From: JAAYFT01 sp036562765
GTDB lineage: Bacteria; Bacillota; Clostridia; Tissierellales; Tissierellaceae
Assembly (NCBI GenBank): GCA_036562765.1
Contig: DATCJO010000189.1
Span: 1-22,662 of the forward strand
DNA length: 22,662 bases
Direction: 5' to 3'
Positions 8,594-15,839 of this stretch are shown here, one piece after another. Each line of letters opens with the position of its first letter. Position 1 is the first letter of the stretch. The position numbers were made by a program, and so were the translations under genes. The notes under the pieces are model-generated. The model was given only the letters and a program-made list of their open reading frames with translations. It searched no databases and was not told the origin of the DNA.

Positions 8594-9265
8594 ATGGCAG
8601 AAGTAAGCGAACTATATGACAAAAGTGTAAAATGTCCAGTTTGTAGGAATCATTTTACTACAAAAAAAGTAAGAAGCTCTAAGTTAAAGCTGGTCAAAAG
8701 GGATGAAGATTTTCTTAACTATTATCAAGGGGAAAATCCAATAAAGTACAGTGTTTTTGTCTGCCCAAATTGTGGATATGCTGCTAGGGAGCCAAAGTTT
8801 GATTCCATAACAGAAAACAAGATTGGGATTGTATTGGGCAATATCACTCCTAGATGGAATAAAAGGGATTTTGGTGGAGAAAGGGATTTCGATAAAGCAA
8901 TTGAAGCATATAAGTTAGCCTTAGTAACTGGAATGGCAATTCATGCTTCTCATCTTGAATTAGGGAATATCTGTTTACACATTGGATGGCTATACAGATT
9001 AAAGGAAAACAGTGCTGAAGAAAAAAGGTTTTTAACCATGGCAAGGGATAACTTTATAGAATCATATAACAGGGAATCATTTTTTGATTCAAATTTTAAT
9101 GAAAGCAAATTAACATATTTAATTGGCGAGCTATCAAGAAGGATAAATGACAAAGAAAAGGCCATGATTTGGCTCAACACATGTATCCAGCTTTCAAGTA
9201 CAAAGATGAATCCGATAATTGATGAAATGGCTAGGGAACAATGGAGAAAAGTTAAGGAAATGTAG
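8594..9265 (+). CDS. DUF2225 protein: N-terminal zinc ribbon plus helical repeats
   Basis: Function is not established. The 223-residue protein starts at ATG 8594 behind AAGGAGG; the in-frame ATG upstream at 8528 falls inside the palindrome and has no ribosome site. It has two CxxC pairs, Cys14/17 (CPVC) and Cys57/60 (CPNC), forming a likely zinc ribbon with a basic stretch between. Residues about 95-223 are helical with TPR-like spacing (AIEAYKLALVTG, LELGNICLHIGWLYRL, AMIWLNTCIQLSS). This matches DUF2225, a Firmicutes-wide family. It closes the envelope-gene run and is followed by a terminator. Confidence 0.85.
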   Translation: MAEVSELYDKSVKCPVCRNHFTTKKVRSSKLKLVKRDEDFLNYYQGENPIKYSVFVCPNCGYAAREPKFDSITENKIGIVLGNITPRWNKRDFGGERDFDKAIEAYKLALVTGMAIHASHLELGNICLHIGWLYRLKENSAEEKRFLTMARDNFIESYNRESFFDSNFNESKLTYLIGELSRRINDKEKAMIWLNTCIQLSSTKMNPIIDEMAREQWRKVKEM

Positions 9266-9288
9266 TGGACAAGCTTAAACAATTAAGA

Positions 9289-9317
9289 ACCACCTTCCAG
9301 AAGAAGGTGGTATTTTC
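9289..9317 (+). terminator. Rho-independent terminator after the DUF2225 gene
   Basis: ACCACCTTC (9289-9297) pairs perfectly with GAAGGTGGT (9303-9311) around CAGAA, followed by ATTTTC. The 9-bp stem lies 24 nt after the stop. The T run is short, but stem and position fit. Confidence 0.8.
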
Positions 9318-9406
9318 ATGTTTTTTACATGATACTTATATGATAAAATTAATAGTACTTAATTATGCAAAAGCTAATTCACAAGCGTCATGTCTTAAAT
9401 TATATC

Positions 9407-9427
9407 TATAACATATATATAACATAT
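9407..9427 (+). repeat. Two 10-bp direct repeats, 11-bp period, before the alkyltransferase gene
   Basis: TATAACATAT occurs at 9407-9416 and again at 9418-9427, one helical turn apart, immediately 5' of the AGGAGA ribosome site at 9431. The spacing suits a regulator or a -10 region, but AT-rich sequence also yields such repeats by chance. Confidence 0.5.
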
Positions 9428-9443
9428 TTAAGGAGATGATTAT

Positions 9444-9941
9444 GTGAATCCAAAATATTATGCATTTAATTCCCCTATTGGACATTTATCAATTTTCTTT
9501 ATAGATGAAGGAATAATTGGGCTGTCTTTTGGAGATGAGAGCCATATTTTTAAGTACATAGAAAAATATTTTGGACTGCCAGTAAAAGTACATAAAGACA
9601 AGTATACTTACCACCAAGAAATAATTGAATACTTAGAGGGGAGATTAAAAGGATTTACACTTCCAATTTTACTAAAAGGGACAGAATTTCAAAGGAGAGT
9701 ATGGAATGAGCTGTTAAATATACCTTACGGAGAAATCAGGACCTATAAGGAAATTGCTGAAAAAATCAATTGCCCACAAGGTTATAGGGCTGTTGGCAAT
9801 GCTTTAAATAAAAATCCAATTCCAATTATAGTTCCATGCCATAGAGTTATAGGCGCCAATGGAAAACTAACTGGGTTTGCAGGTGGTTTAGAGTTAAAAA
9901 GTAAATTATTGGAATTAGAAAGAAATAACAAAAATATTTAA
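9444..9941 (+). CDS. ogt: Methylated-DNA--protein-cysteine S-methyltransferase
   Basis: This suicide repair protein transfers alkyl groups from O6-alkylguanine in DNA to its own cysteine. The 165-residue protein has a degenerate N-terminal domain (1-75) and the conserved C-terminal domain. That domain shows EFQRRVWNELLNIPYGEIRTYKEIA at 81-105, the DNA-binding helix with Arg115 (YRAVGNALNKNP), and the active site IPIIVPCHRVIG with Cys132. It begins with GTG at 9444; the overlapping ATG at 9442 is followed at once by TGA and cannot be used. AGGAGA lies 7 nt upstream. It has its own upstream region after a terminator and precedes the lipase by 40 nt. Symbol ogt is used for the family; B. subtilis AdaB-like naming is possible. 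Confidence 0.93.
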   Translation: MNPKYYAFNSPIGHLSIFFIDEGIIGLSFGDESHIFKYIEKYFGLPVKVHKDKYTYHQEIIEYLEGRLKGFTLPILLKGTEFQRRVWNELLNIPYGEIRTYKEIAEKINCPQGYRAVGNALNKNPIPIIVPCHRVIGANGKLTGFAGGLELKSKLLELERNNKNI

Positions 9942-9950
9942 TTTGAATAT

Positions 9951-10010
9951 CCTGGTATAAAAAAGGAAAAGGAGAATCAGTATGGATTATCCTGTTATTT
10001 TTATACCAGG
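9951..10010 (+). repeat. 13-bp inverted repeat enclosing the lipase ribosome site and start codon
   Basis: CCTGGTATAAAAA (9951-9963) is the exact reverse complement of 9998-10010, which lies inside the coding sequence for residues 6-10. The 34-nt loop holds the AAAGGAGAA ribosome site and the ATG at 9982. In mRNA this could form a stem that presents or hides the start site, or the DNA dyad could bind a regulator. Confidence 0.7.
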
Positions 10011-11223
10011 ACTTTTTGGCTCTTTAGGTGATGATATAATTAAGGGGACAGGGAAGCTTTCCTTTGGGTTTGCAAAATATGTCTATATGCCATTTATAAG
10101 AATCTTAAACTCTATGGGTTATGTTGAAGGGAAAAATTTGTTTATTTCTTTCTATAATTGGAGGTTGCCTGTAATAGAAGCAGTGCAAAAATACTTAGTC
10201 CCTGTTGTAGAAAAGGCCAAAAGAGAGACAGGTATGGATAAGGTAATTTTAATTGGCCATAGTTTGGGAGGTCTATTAGGGAGGACATATATTTCTTATA
10301 TTGATGGCGATTCAGTAGATAAGCTTATTATGATTAGCCCAGTCAATTCCGGTTCTGTCAATGCCTATTGCTTCTGGAGCGGTGGAAAATTGCCATATCC
10401 CAAAGTAGAGAACAACATTATTTACAATGCCCTAAAGCTTTTATTTATCCTTTATTACTATCTTTTTGAAAAGGTACATTATATAGAAGGTTTAAGAAAT
10501 TTATTTCCAATTTGTCAGGACCTTTTGCCCAGCTTTGATTATGGAGATTATTTGTTTATAGAAAAGGATAATAAAAGAATATCAATTCCACAAGATGAAA
10601 TGACTGTAAAGAACACATTTTTAAATGAGTTAAATAAAATTTCTATAAGTCATCAAAACATATATATAATATATGGTACTGGGTTTGAAACTAATAAAGA
10701 GTTTGTAGTAGATTTTAAACGGGAAGGAATTAAATGGAGAGATGGTAAGCCTATAAAAGCAATTACAACCTTTGAAGGTGATGGGACAGTAACTACAAAA
10801 AGTGCTTTAGGCAATTTCAGAAGCAGTAAGATTGAAATAAGAGCCAATCATTCAGATATATTATATGAATCGAAAGCTTACCTTTCAAATATTTTGCAGA
10901 AGCCACTAAAAGAAGTTGAGCCAACGAAAGTGGAAAAGGCATTTATAATATTAGCTGAAAACTGTAAAGGAATAAGGATAGAGACTGATTCAGTAAATGA
11001 AATTTTATTATCAGGAGTTACCATAAGTGACGATAGAGTAGAAGGAGTCATGCTTCCAGAAAACAGGTTTCTTGCAATGGTTGCTGGTGATAGCAAACTG
11101 GATATAAAGTTGGATATAAGCCCCTTAGAAAAACCACAGGTGTTTATGGCACTAGTGGACAAAGAAGGATATAATTTTAAGAGCAATATCTTGCAATGGG
11201 AAGCCATATTTGATAACATATAA
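9982..11223 (+). CDS. Alpha/beta hydrolase of the LCAT-like / triacylglycerol lipase group
   Basis: This 413-residue probable cytosolic esterase or acyltransferase has no signal peptide. The N-terminal VIFIPGLFGS (5-14) supplies the oxyanion-hole region. The nucleophile elbow GHSLGG has Ser94 (VILIGHSLGGLLGRTYI). Candidate acid Asp267 is in FEGDGTV and candidate His290 in RANHSDIL, giving a complete triad in the order and spacing of LCAT-type (PF02450-like) hydrolases. Residues about 300-413 form a beta-rich tail I do not recognise. Substrate is unknown. The start is ATG 9982 with AAAGGAGAA upstream. The stop lies only 15 nt before the cobalamin aptamer, with no terminator between, so read-through into the riboswitch is possible. 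Confidence 0.8.
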   Translation: MDYPVIFIPGLFGSLGDDIIKGTGKLSFGFAKYVYMPFIRILNSMGYVEGKNLFISFYNWRLPVIEAVQKYLVPVVEKAKRETGMDKVILIGHSLGGLLGRTYISYIDGDSVDKLIMISPVNSGSVNAYCFWSGGKLPYPKVENNIIYNALKLLFILYYYLFEKVHYIEGLRNLFPICQDLLPSFDYGDYLFIEKDNKRISIPQDEMTVKNTFLNELNKISISHQNIYIIYGTGFETNKEFVVDFKREGIKWRDGKPIKAITTFEGDGTVTTKSALGNFRSSKIEIRANHSDILYESKAYLSNILQKPLKEVEPTKVEKAFIILAENCKGIRIETDSVNEILLSGVTISDDRVEGVMLPENRFLAMVAGDSKLDIKLDISPLEKPQVFMALVDKEGYNFKSNILQWEAIFDNI

Positions 11224-11224
11224 T
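11219..11224 (+). promoter_or_regulatory. Candidate -10 for the cobalamin-riboswitch transcript
   Basis: A perfect TATAAT overlaps the lipase stop codon, placing transcription start near 11231, 8 nt before aptamer P1. No clear -35 is seen at 16-18 bp (TTGCAA at 11191 is 22 bp away). Suggestive only. Confidence 0.35.
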
Positions 11225-11238
11225 TACAACAGAATAGC

Positions 11239-11392
11239 TTATAGGTGTTCCGAAAGGAACTTAAAAGGGAAAGTGGTGAAAATCCACTACAGCCCCCGCT
11301 ACTGTGATTGGGACGAAACCAAGATTATGCCACTGGGAAACTGGGAAGGCCTTGGGAGTAGGATGACCATAAGTCAGGATACCTGCCTATAA
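11239..11392 (+). ncRNA. Cobalamin riboswitch aptamer
   Basis: The region carries the conserved B12 elements: AAAGGGAA-GTGGTGAAAATCC around 11262-11284, CAGCCCCCGCTACTGTGA, GATTATGCCACTGGG near 11323-11337, GAAGGCC, and the B12 box AAGTCAGGATACCTGCC at 11371-11387. Closing P1 is TTATAGG (11239-11245) with CCTATAA (11386-11392). It directly precedes a terminator and a btuFCD-type importer, so adenosylcobalamin binding very probably reduces importer expression. Confidence 0.95.
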
Positions 11393-11423
11393 TGGAAATG
11401 CCTCGGAGGGAGGGATGTTTATG

Positions 11424-11457
11424 AAAACTTATCCTTTTAGAAGGCATAAGTTTTTTT
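11424..11457 (+). terminator. Riboswitch-controlled terminator
   Basis: AAACTTATCCTT (11425-11436) pairs with AAGGCATAAGTTT (11441-11453; one bulged C) around TTAG, followed by a run of T to 11457. It lies 32 nt after the aptamer and 90 nt before btuF, the expected expression platform. The CCTCGGAGG at 11401-11409 may take part in the alternative pairing. Confidence 0.85.
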
Positions 11458-11545
11458 ATTGTATAAGGGAATAAAGAAAATTCATAGTAGGTAATATTGC
11501 AAGCAGATGAATCAAAAATAAAACAATGAAAGTAGGAGGGTGACT

Positions 11546-12526
11546 ATGAAGAGATTTAGAATTATTGCCTTTATCCTTGCATTGTTAATGATAATTACAG
11601 TAAATGTAAGCTGTACAGGTAAGGATGATGTTGAAAATAATGTTGTTGAGAATACAAAACAAGAGGAAAACAATGAAAATGGCGTAGATAATGGTGCTTT
11701 CCCAGTTGAGGTTGAAGATAAATTTGGGAACAAAGTTGTAATAGAAAAGGAACCAATGAGGATTATCTCCATATCTCCAAGCAATACTGAAATTCTTTTT
11801 GCTTTAGGGTTAGGCGACAGGATAGTTGGAGTTTCAGCTTTCAGCGATTATCCTGAAGAAGCTAAAACCAAGGAAGTTGTTGGAGATGCATATGGCATAA
11901 ATTTGGAAAGGGTAATAGAATTACAGCCTGATTTAGTAATATTCTACGGTGCTGGAAATGAGAATGAAAAAAAGGTATTAAAAGAAGCAGGCATTAATGT
12001 GTTAGGATTTGAATCTGAGAATTTTGATGAAATAATAGAAGAAATCGAAGTAATAGGGAAAGCAACAGGAAGATCTGAAGAAGCAAAAAAAGTAATAGAT
12101 TCCATAAAGGAAAAAAGAGATTATGTATTGGAAAAGATAAAGGATGCTAAGAAGGTAAGGGTATTTTATGAGATATGGCATGATCCATTGATGGCAGCTG
12201 GGAAAGGCTCCTTTATGGACGAGCTTATAACTTTAGCAGGTGGAGAGAATATAGCCCATGATTCAGATACACCATACCCACAATATGATTTGGAACAACT
12301 TATAGAAAGAGACCCTGAAGTCTATTTGGCATCAAAAGATTTTGATGACAAGACCATAGAATCTATAATGGCAAGACCTGGATATGAAAACATATCTGCA
12401 ATTAAAAACAACAGGATTTATTTATTTGAAGGAAATGAAGCTAATTTAGTATCTAGGCCAGGTCCTAGAATTGGTGAAGCTTTAGAAGTAGTAGCTAAGG
12501 CAATACATCCTGAATTATTTAAGTAA
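11546..12526 (+). CDS. btuF: Corrinoid ABC transporter substrate-binding lipoprotein (BtuF-like)
   Basis: This 326-residue protein captures cobalamin outside the membrane and delivers it to BtuCD. MKRFR plus a hydrophobic segment (6-20) and VSC with Cys23 form a lipoprotein-type signal; the -3 residue is Asn rather than Leu, so the lipobox is imperfect. An acidic Asn/Glu-rich linker covers 24-50. The class III binding-protein fold follows (about 50-325): RIISISPSNTEILFALGLGDRIVGVS, ELQPDLVIFYG, and the C-terminal ARPGYENISAIKNNRIYLF. Assignment to cobalamin, rather than iron-siderophore, rests mainly on the riboswitch upstream. ATG 11546 is chosen, with AGGAGG 6 nt upstream; an in-frame GTG at 11540 overlaps that site. 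Confidence 0.88.
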   Translation: MKRFRIIAFILALLMIITVNVSCTGKDDVENNVVENTKQEENNENGVDNGAFPVEVEDKFGNKVVIEKEPMRIISISPSNTEILFALGLGDRIVGVSAFSDYPEEAKTKEVVGDAYGINLERVIELQPDLVIFYGAGNENEKKVLKEAGINVLGFESENFDEIIEEIEVIGKATGRSEEAKKVIDSIKEKRDYVLEKIKDAKKVRVFYEIWHDPLMAAGKGSFMDELITLAGGENIAHDSDTPYPQYDLEQLIERDPEVYLASKDFDDKTIESIMARPGYENISAIKNNRIYLFEGNEANLVSRPGPRIGEALEVVAKAIHPELFK

Positions 12527-12540
12527 AGCTGGGGATAAAA

Positions 12541-13590
12541 TTGAAATGGGATAAGAATAAATACGGTGCAGTACTTGTCGTGCTGTCAATAGCACTAGTA
12601 ATTTCTATAGGTTTCTTTTCTGTAATAGGAACTGCTGATATCAGTGCAGTAGATGTTTTTAGGATTGTATTGTCTAAGCTACCTTTTGTAAAGAACCATA
12701 TAGATATTTCTGATATACCAAATACTCATATTACTATTATATGGACCATAAGGCTTCCCAGAGTGTTATTAGGTGTACTGGTAGGAGCCAGCCTATCAGT
12801 GGCTGGCACTGCCTTTCAAGGACTGTTTAAAAACCCAATGGCTGACCCCTATGTTATTGGGATATCTTCCGGTGCAGCTTTTGGAGCAAGTATTGCAATA
12901 GTATTGGGAATCAACATTTCAATAATAAACATTTCAGCCATATCAATTTTTGCTTTCCTTGGAGCATTAGGGGCTGTGTTTTTGGTAGTAAACATATCTA
13001 AAATTAACCATAGAATCCCAACAACAACTTTGATACTTGCAGGTATAACAGTAAGCCAGTTTCTAACTGCCATAATATCCTTACTCATGGTTTTGTACAG
13101 CAAGGACATGGCAAAAATCGTCTACTGGACCTTGGGAAGCTTATCAGGAAAAGGTTGGGAACCGTTGATAAAAATTTCCTTACCTGTTATTGCCTCCATA
13201 ATAATAGTCAATTTCTTTGCAAGGGATTTGAATATCATGCTTACTGGAGATGAATCAGCACAAAGCCTTGGTGTAGATGTGGAGAAAGTTAAGATTTTTA
13301 TGATAGTTTTAGGGACCTTTATGGTTTCAATGGTTGTATCCATATCTGGAATCATAGGCTTTGTAGGGTTAATAATACCTCATATAGCTAGGATTTTGTT
13401 CGGACCAGATAATAGGATACTTCTTCCAGCATCAGCATTAATTGGCGGAATCTTTATGGTTTTAACAGATACTGTTGCTAGGACAGTAATATCTTTTATG
13501 GAAATCCCTGTAGGCATAATAACAGCTTTGTGTGGAGCACCATTTTTCCTATATCTATTGATTTCCCATAAGAAAGTCAACAAATATTAA
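12541..13590 (+). CDS. btuC: Corrinoid ABC transporter permease (BtuC / FecCD family)
   Basis: This membrane channel of the importer has 349 residues, the usual length, with about ten hydrophobic helices. Family motifs visible: RLPRVLLGVLVGASLSVAGT, FQGLFKNPMADPYVIGISSGAAFGA, the ABC-contact loop region LGVDVEKVK, and SGIIGFVGLIIPHIARILFG near the end. Start is TTG at 12541, with GGGGAT about 5 nt upstream. No in-frame ATG exists near the N-terminus, and the nearby ATG at 12546 is in another frame. It lies 14 nt after btuF, consistent with one transcript under the cobalamin riboswitch. Confidence 0.92.
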   Translation: MKWDKNKYGAVLVVLSIALVISIGFFSVIGTADISAVDVFRIVLSKLPFVKNHIDISDIPNTHITIIWTIRLPRVLLGVLVGASLSVAGTAFQGLFKNPMADPYVIGISSGAAFGASIAIVLGINISIINISAISIFAFLGALGAVFLVVNISKINHRIPTTTLILAGITVSQFLTAIISLLMVLYSKDMAKIVYWTLGSLSGKGWEPLIKISLPVIASIIIVNFFARDLNIMLTGDESAQSLGVDVEKVKIFMIVLGTFMVSMVVSISGIIGFVGLIIPHIARILFGPDNRILLPASALIGGIFMVLTDTVARTVISFMEIPVGIITALCGAPFFLYLLISHKKVNKY

Positions 13591-13614
13591 TATCCATGAA
13601 CTGGAGCTGATAAA

Positions 13615-14394
13615 GTGTACGCAGTTGAAGTGGAAAATTTGCAATTTGGATATTATAAAGAAAAAATAATTGATAATATTTCATTTAAGATAGATGAAGG
13701 TAAATTTGTAAGTTTAATTGGGCCAAATGGCTCTGGCAAGTCGACTATATTAAAACTACTGAATCATCTTTATTATCCTTGGGAAGGGAGGATATTGATA
13801 GATAATCAAGATATAAATTCCTTTAAAAAGAAAGAACTTGCCAGAAAAGTATCCTTTGTTCCTCAAAACACCTTAATAGATTTTGATTTTACTGTAGAAG
13901 ATATTGTCTTAATGGGAAGGTATCCATATAAAAAGAGGTTTGAAAAATATAATGAAAAGGATTATGAAGTAGTTTATGAAGCATTAAAATCAACTAATAC
14001 CTTTGGTATAAAGGATAAATATATTACTGAAATTTCAGGTGGAGAAAGGCAGAGGGTAATCATTGCAAAGGCTTTGGCACAAGAAACGCCTATTATATTG
14101 CTTGATGAGCCAACTTCCCATTTAGATTTAAATCATCAAATTGAGATATTAAATTTATTAAAAAAGTTAAATAGAGAAAAGAAAACCACAATTATAATTG
14201 CTATTCATGATATAAACCTTGCATTAAGATATTCAGATGAAATCATAATAATTAACTCAGGCAAAATTATAGATAACGGGAAACCAGAGAAGGTGATTAC
14301 AGAAGAAAATATAGAAAAAGTTTATAATATTAAAGTAGCCATAGAGAAAAATAAATTTACTAATAGCCTATCTATTACTCCTATAAGCAATTAA
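13615..14394 (+). CDS. btuD: Corrinoid ABC transporter ATPase (BtuD-like)
   Basis: This ATPase powers the BtuC channel. The 259-residue protein has Walker A GPNGSGKST (36-44), Q-loop Gln84 (FVPQN), signature SGGERQRV (141-148), Walker B IILLDEP (160-166), D-loop SHLD (168-171) and switch His198 (AIHDINLA), all intact. Start is GTG 13615, with TGGAG about 9 nt upstream. It lies 24 nt after btuC and is closed by a strong terminator. FecE/FhuC-type ATPases look alike; cobalamin specificity is inferred from the riboswitch and neighbours. Confidence 0.9.
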   Translation: MYAVEVENLQFGYYKEKIIDNISFKIDEGKFVSLIGPNGSGKSTILKLLNHLYYPWEGRILIDNQDINSFKKKELARKVSFVPQNTLIDFDFTVEDIVLMGRYPYKKRFEKYNEKDYEVVYEALKSTNTFGIKDKYITEISGGERQRVIIAKALAQETPIILLDEPTSHLDLNHQIEILNLLKKLNREKKTTIIIAIHDINLALRYSDEIIIINSGKIIDNGKPEKVITEENIEKVYNIKVAIEKNKFTNSLSITPISN

Positions 14395-14450
14395 ACACAA
14401 AAAAGCTTCTATGTATTAAATTTATTTGAAGCTTTTTTGTGTTTTATTTT
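14394..14450 (+). terminator. Strong terminator after btuD
   Basis: AACACAAAAAAGCTTC (14394-14409) pairs perfectly over 16 bp with 14428-14443, followed by TTATTTTTT. The stem begins at the last base of the btuD stop and separates the importer from the HAD gene. The A-rich 5' arm means it may also terminate leftward transcription. Confidence 0.85.
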
Positions 14451-14461
14451 TTAAAAATATA

Positions 14462-14470
14462 TGTTATATT
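14462..14470 (+). promoter_or_regulatory. Possible extended -10 for the HAD-trmL unit
   Basis: TGTTATATT (TGn plus TATATT) lies just after the btuD terminator and 22 nt before the HAD start codon. The implied leader is very short and no clear -35 is seen. Confidence 0.3.
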
Positions 14471-14492
14471 ATCTAGGTGAGGAGTGAAGCAG

Positions 14493-15302
14493 ATGAAATA
14501 TAAACTATTGGCTATTGATATGGACGGTACACTTTTAAACAGCAATAATGAAGTATCGTCAAGAACAAGATTAGCACTAGAAAAAGCGAAATCTAAGGGA
14601 GTATATGTTGTATTATCAACTGGCAGAATATTAAAATCTGCCATATCTTATGCTAGAACCTTAGAATTGAAAAATCCAATTATAGCATGTAATGGTGCTG
14701 TTGTAGTAGATGAAAATGAAAAGATAATCCATAAAAGGCCCATTGAAATGGAGTTAGTTGAAAAAATAGCAAAAATTGCCATGGAAAGGAAAATCTATTA
14801 TCACTTTTATGATGAGACCAAGTTTTATTCATATATCAAGGTTGATGAAATTTTAAAATTCTATAGCGAAGGAAATGGGTATTTCAACATCGATATCCAT
14901 ATTTTTGATAGTATCAGCGAATTAAAAGATAAAAATACAAATATATATAAATTTTTGTTTGTTGATAATGATAAGAATAAATTAAATAGTTTTCGAAAGG
15001 AATTAGAAAGCCTTGGAAATGTTTCTATTTCCAGTTCATGGAATAACAACCTTGAAGCAATGGGCCTAAATGTTTCTAAAGGAACAGCATTAGAAGAATT
15101 ATGCAAAAAATTAAATATAGACCCTAAGGAAGTAATTGCCATCGGAGATAGTGAAAATGACATATCTATGATAAGATTTGCAGGATTAGGGGTGGCTATG
15201 GGAAATGGGAATGATGATGTAAAGAAAAATGCAGACTATATAACTGACACCAATGATAATGATGGTGTTGCTAAAGTTATAGAAAAATTTATTTTAGAAT
15301 AG
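14493..15302 (+). CDS. Cof-type HAD-IIB phosphatase
   Basis: This cytosolic sugar-phosphate or phosphometabolite phosphatase has an unknown substrate. The 269-residue protein shows all HAD motifs: motif I DMDGT with nucleophile Asp9 and Asp11, motif II LSTGR near 43-47, the C2-type cap in the middle (about 85-190), motif III Lys in SKGTALEEL, and motif IV GDSENDISM starting at 218. Start is ATG 14493, with GAGGAG 8 nt upstream; a GTG at 14484 overlaps that site. trmL begins 17 nt after the stop, so the two are probably co-transcribed. Confidence 0.9.
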   Translation: MKYKLLAIDMDGTLLNSNNEVSSRTRLALEKAKSKGVYVVLSTGRILKSAISYARTLELKNPIIACNGAVVVDENEKIIHKRPIEMELVEKIAKIAMERKIYYHFYDETKFYSYIKVDEILKFYSEGNGYFNIDIHIFDSISELKDKNTNIYKFLFVDNDKNKLNSFRKELESLGNVSISSSWNNNLEAMGLNVSKGTALEELCKKLNIDPKEVIAIGDSENDISMIRFAGLGVAMGNGNDDVKKNADYITDTNDNDGVAKVIEKFILE

Positions 15303-15319
15303 GAGATGATTTTTCTAAT

Positions 15320-15787
15320 ATGGCACTACACATAGTTCTTGTAGAACCAGAAATTCCATCAAATACAGGTAATATTGCTAGAACCTGTGCTTTAACTGGT
15401 TCAGTACTTCATCTAGTTCGTCCTTTAGGCTTTTCTGTTGATGACAAACATCTAAAAAGGGCAGGTTTAGATTATTGGCATTTAGTAGAAATTCACTATT
15501 ATGACAGTTTTGATGAAGTTTTAGAAAAATATCCAAATCACAATTTCTTCTATGCAACTACTAAGGGGAAAAAAAGGTATACAGATGTAAAGTATACTGA
15601 TGAATCTTTTCTTGTGTTTGGAAAAGAAACTAAAGGCTTACCAATTGAACTTATACAAGCAAATTATGATAGGGCCATAAGGATACCAATGATACCAACG
15701 ATTCCTAGGTCACTAAATCTAGCCAATTCAGTAAATATTATATTGTATGAAGCGTTAAGGCAACTAGGTTTTCCAAACCTAGGTTAA
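15320..15787 (+). CDS. trmL: tRNA (cytidine/uridine(34)-2'-O)-methyltransferase TrmL
   Basis: This SPOUT-class enzyme methylates the ribose of the wobble nucleotide in certain tRNA(Leu) species using S-adenosylmethionine. The 155-residue length fits the single-domain YibK/TrmL/CspR group. Visible motifs: VLVEPEIPSNTGNIARTCA (6-24), HLVRPLGF, LKRAGLDYW, and the knot sequences FLVFGKETKGLP and IRIPMIPTIPRSLNLANSV. AGGAGA lies at 15301, overlapping the HAD stop, with somewhat long spacing. With queG, this is the second wobble-position modification gene in the window. Confidence 0.93.
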   Translation: MALHIVLVEPEIPSNTGNIARTCALTGSVLHLVRPLGFSVDDKHLKRAGLDYWHLVEIHYYDSFDEVLEKYPNHNFFYATTKGKKRYTDVKYTDESFLVFGKETKGLPIELIQANYDRAIRIPMIPTIPRSLNLANSVNIILYEALRQLGFPNLG

Positions 15788-15839
15788 AATAAACAACAAA
15801 TGATAAAGCGAGTTAAGTAAAAAAATTAGGAGGTTGAAT

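Noticed and set aside
11210..11392. 60-residue plus-strand ORF across the cobalamin leader
   Set aside because: It lies almost wholly in the conserved riboswitch aptamer, lacks a ribosome site and has no family features.
15777..15786. AACCTAGGTT palindrome at the end of trmL
   Set aside because: Ten bases only, within the coding end, no T tract; likely chance.
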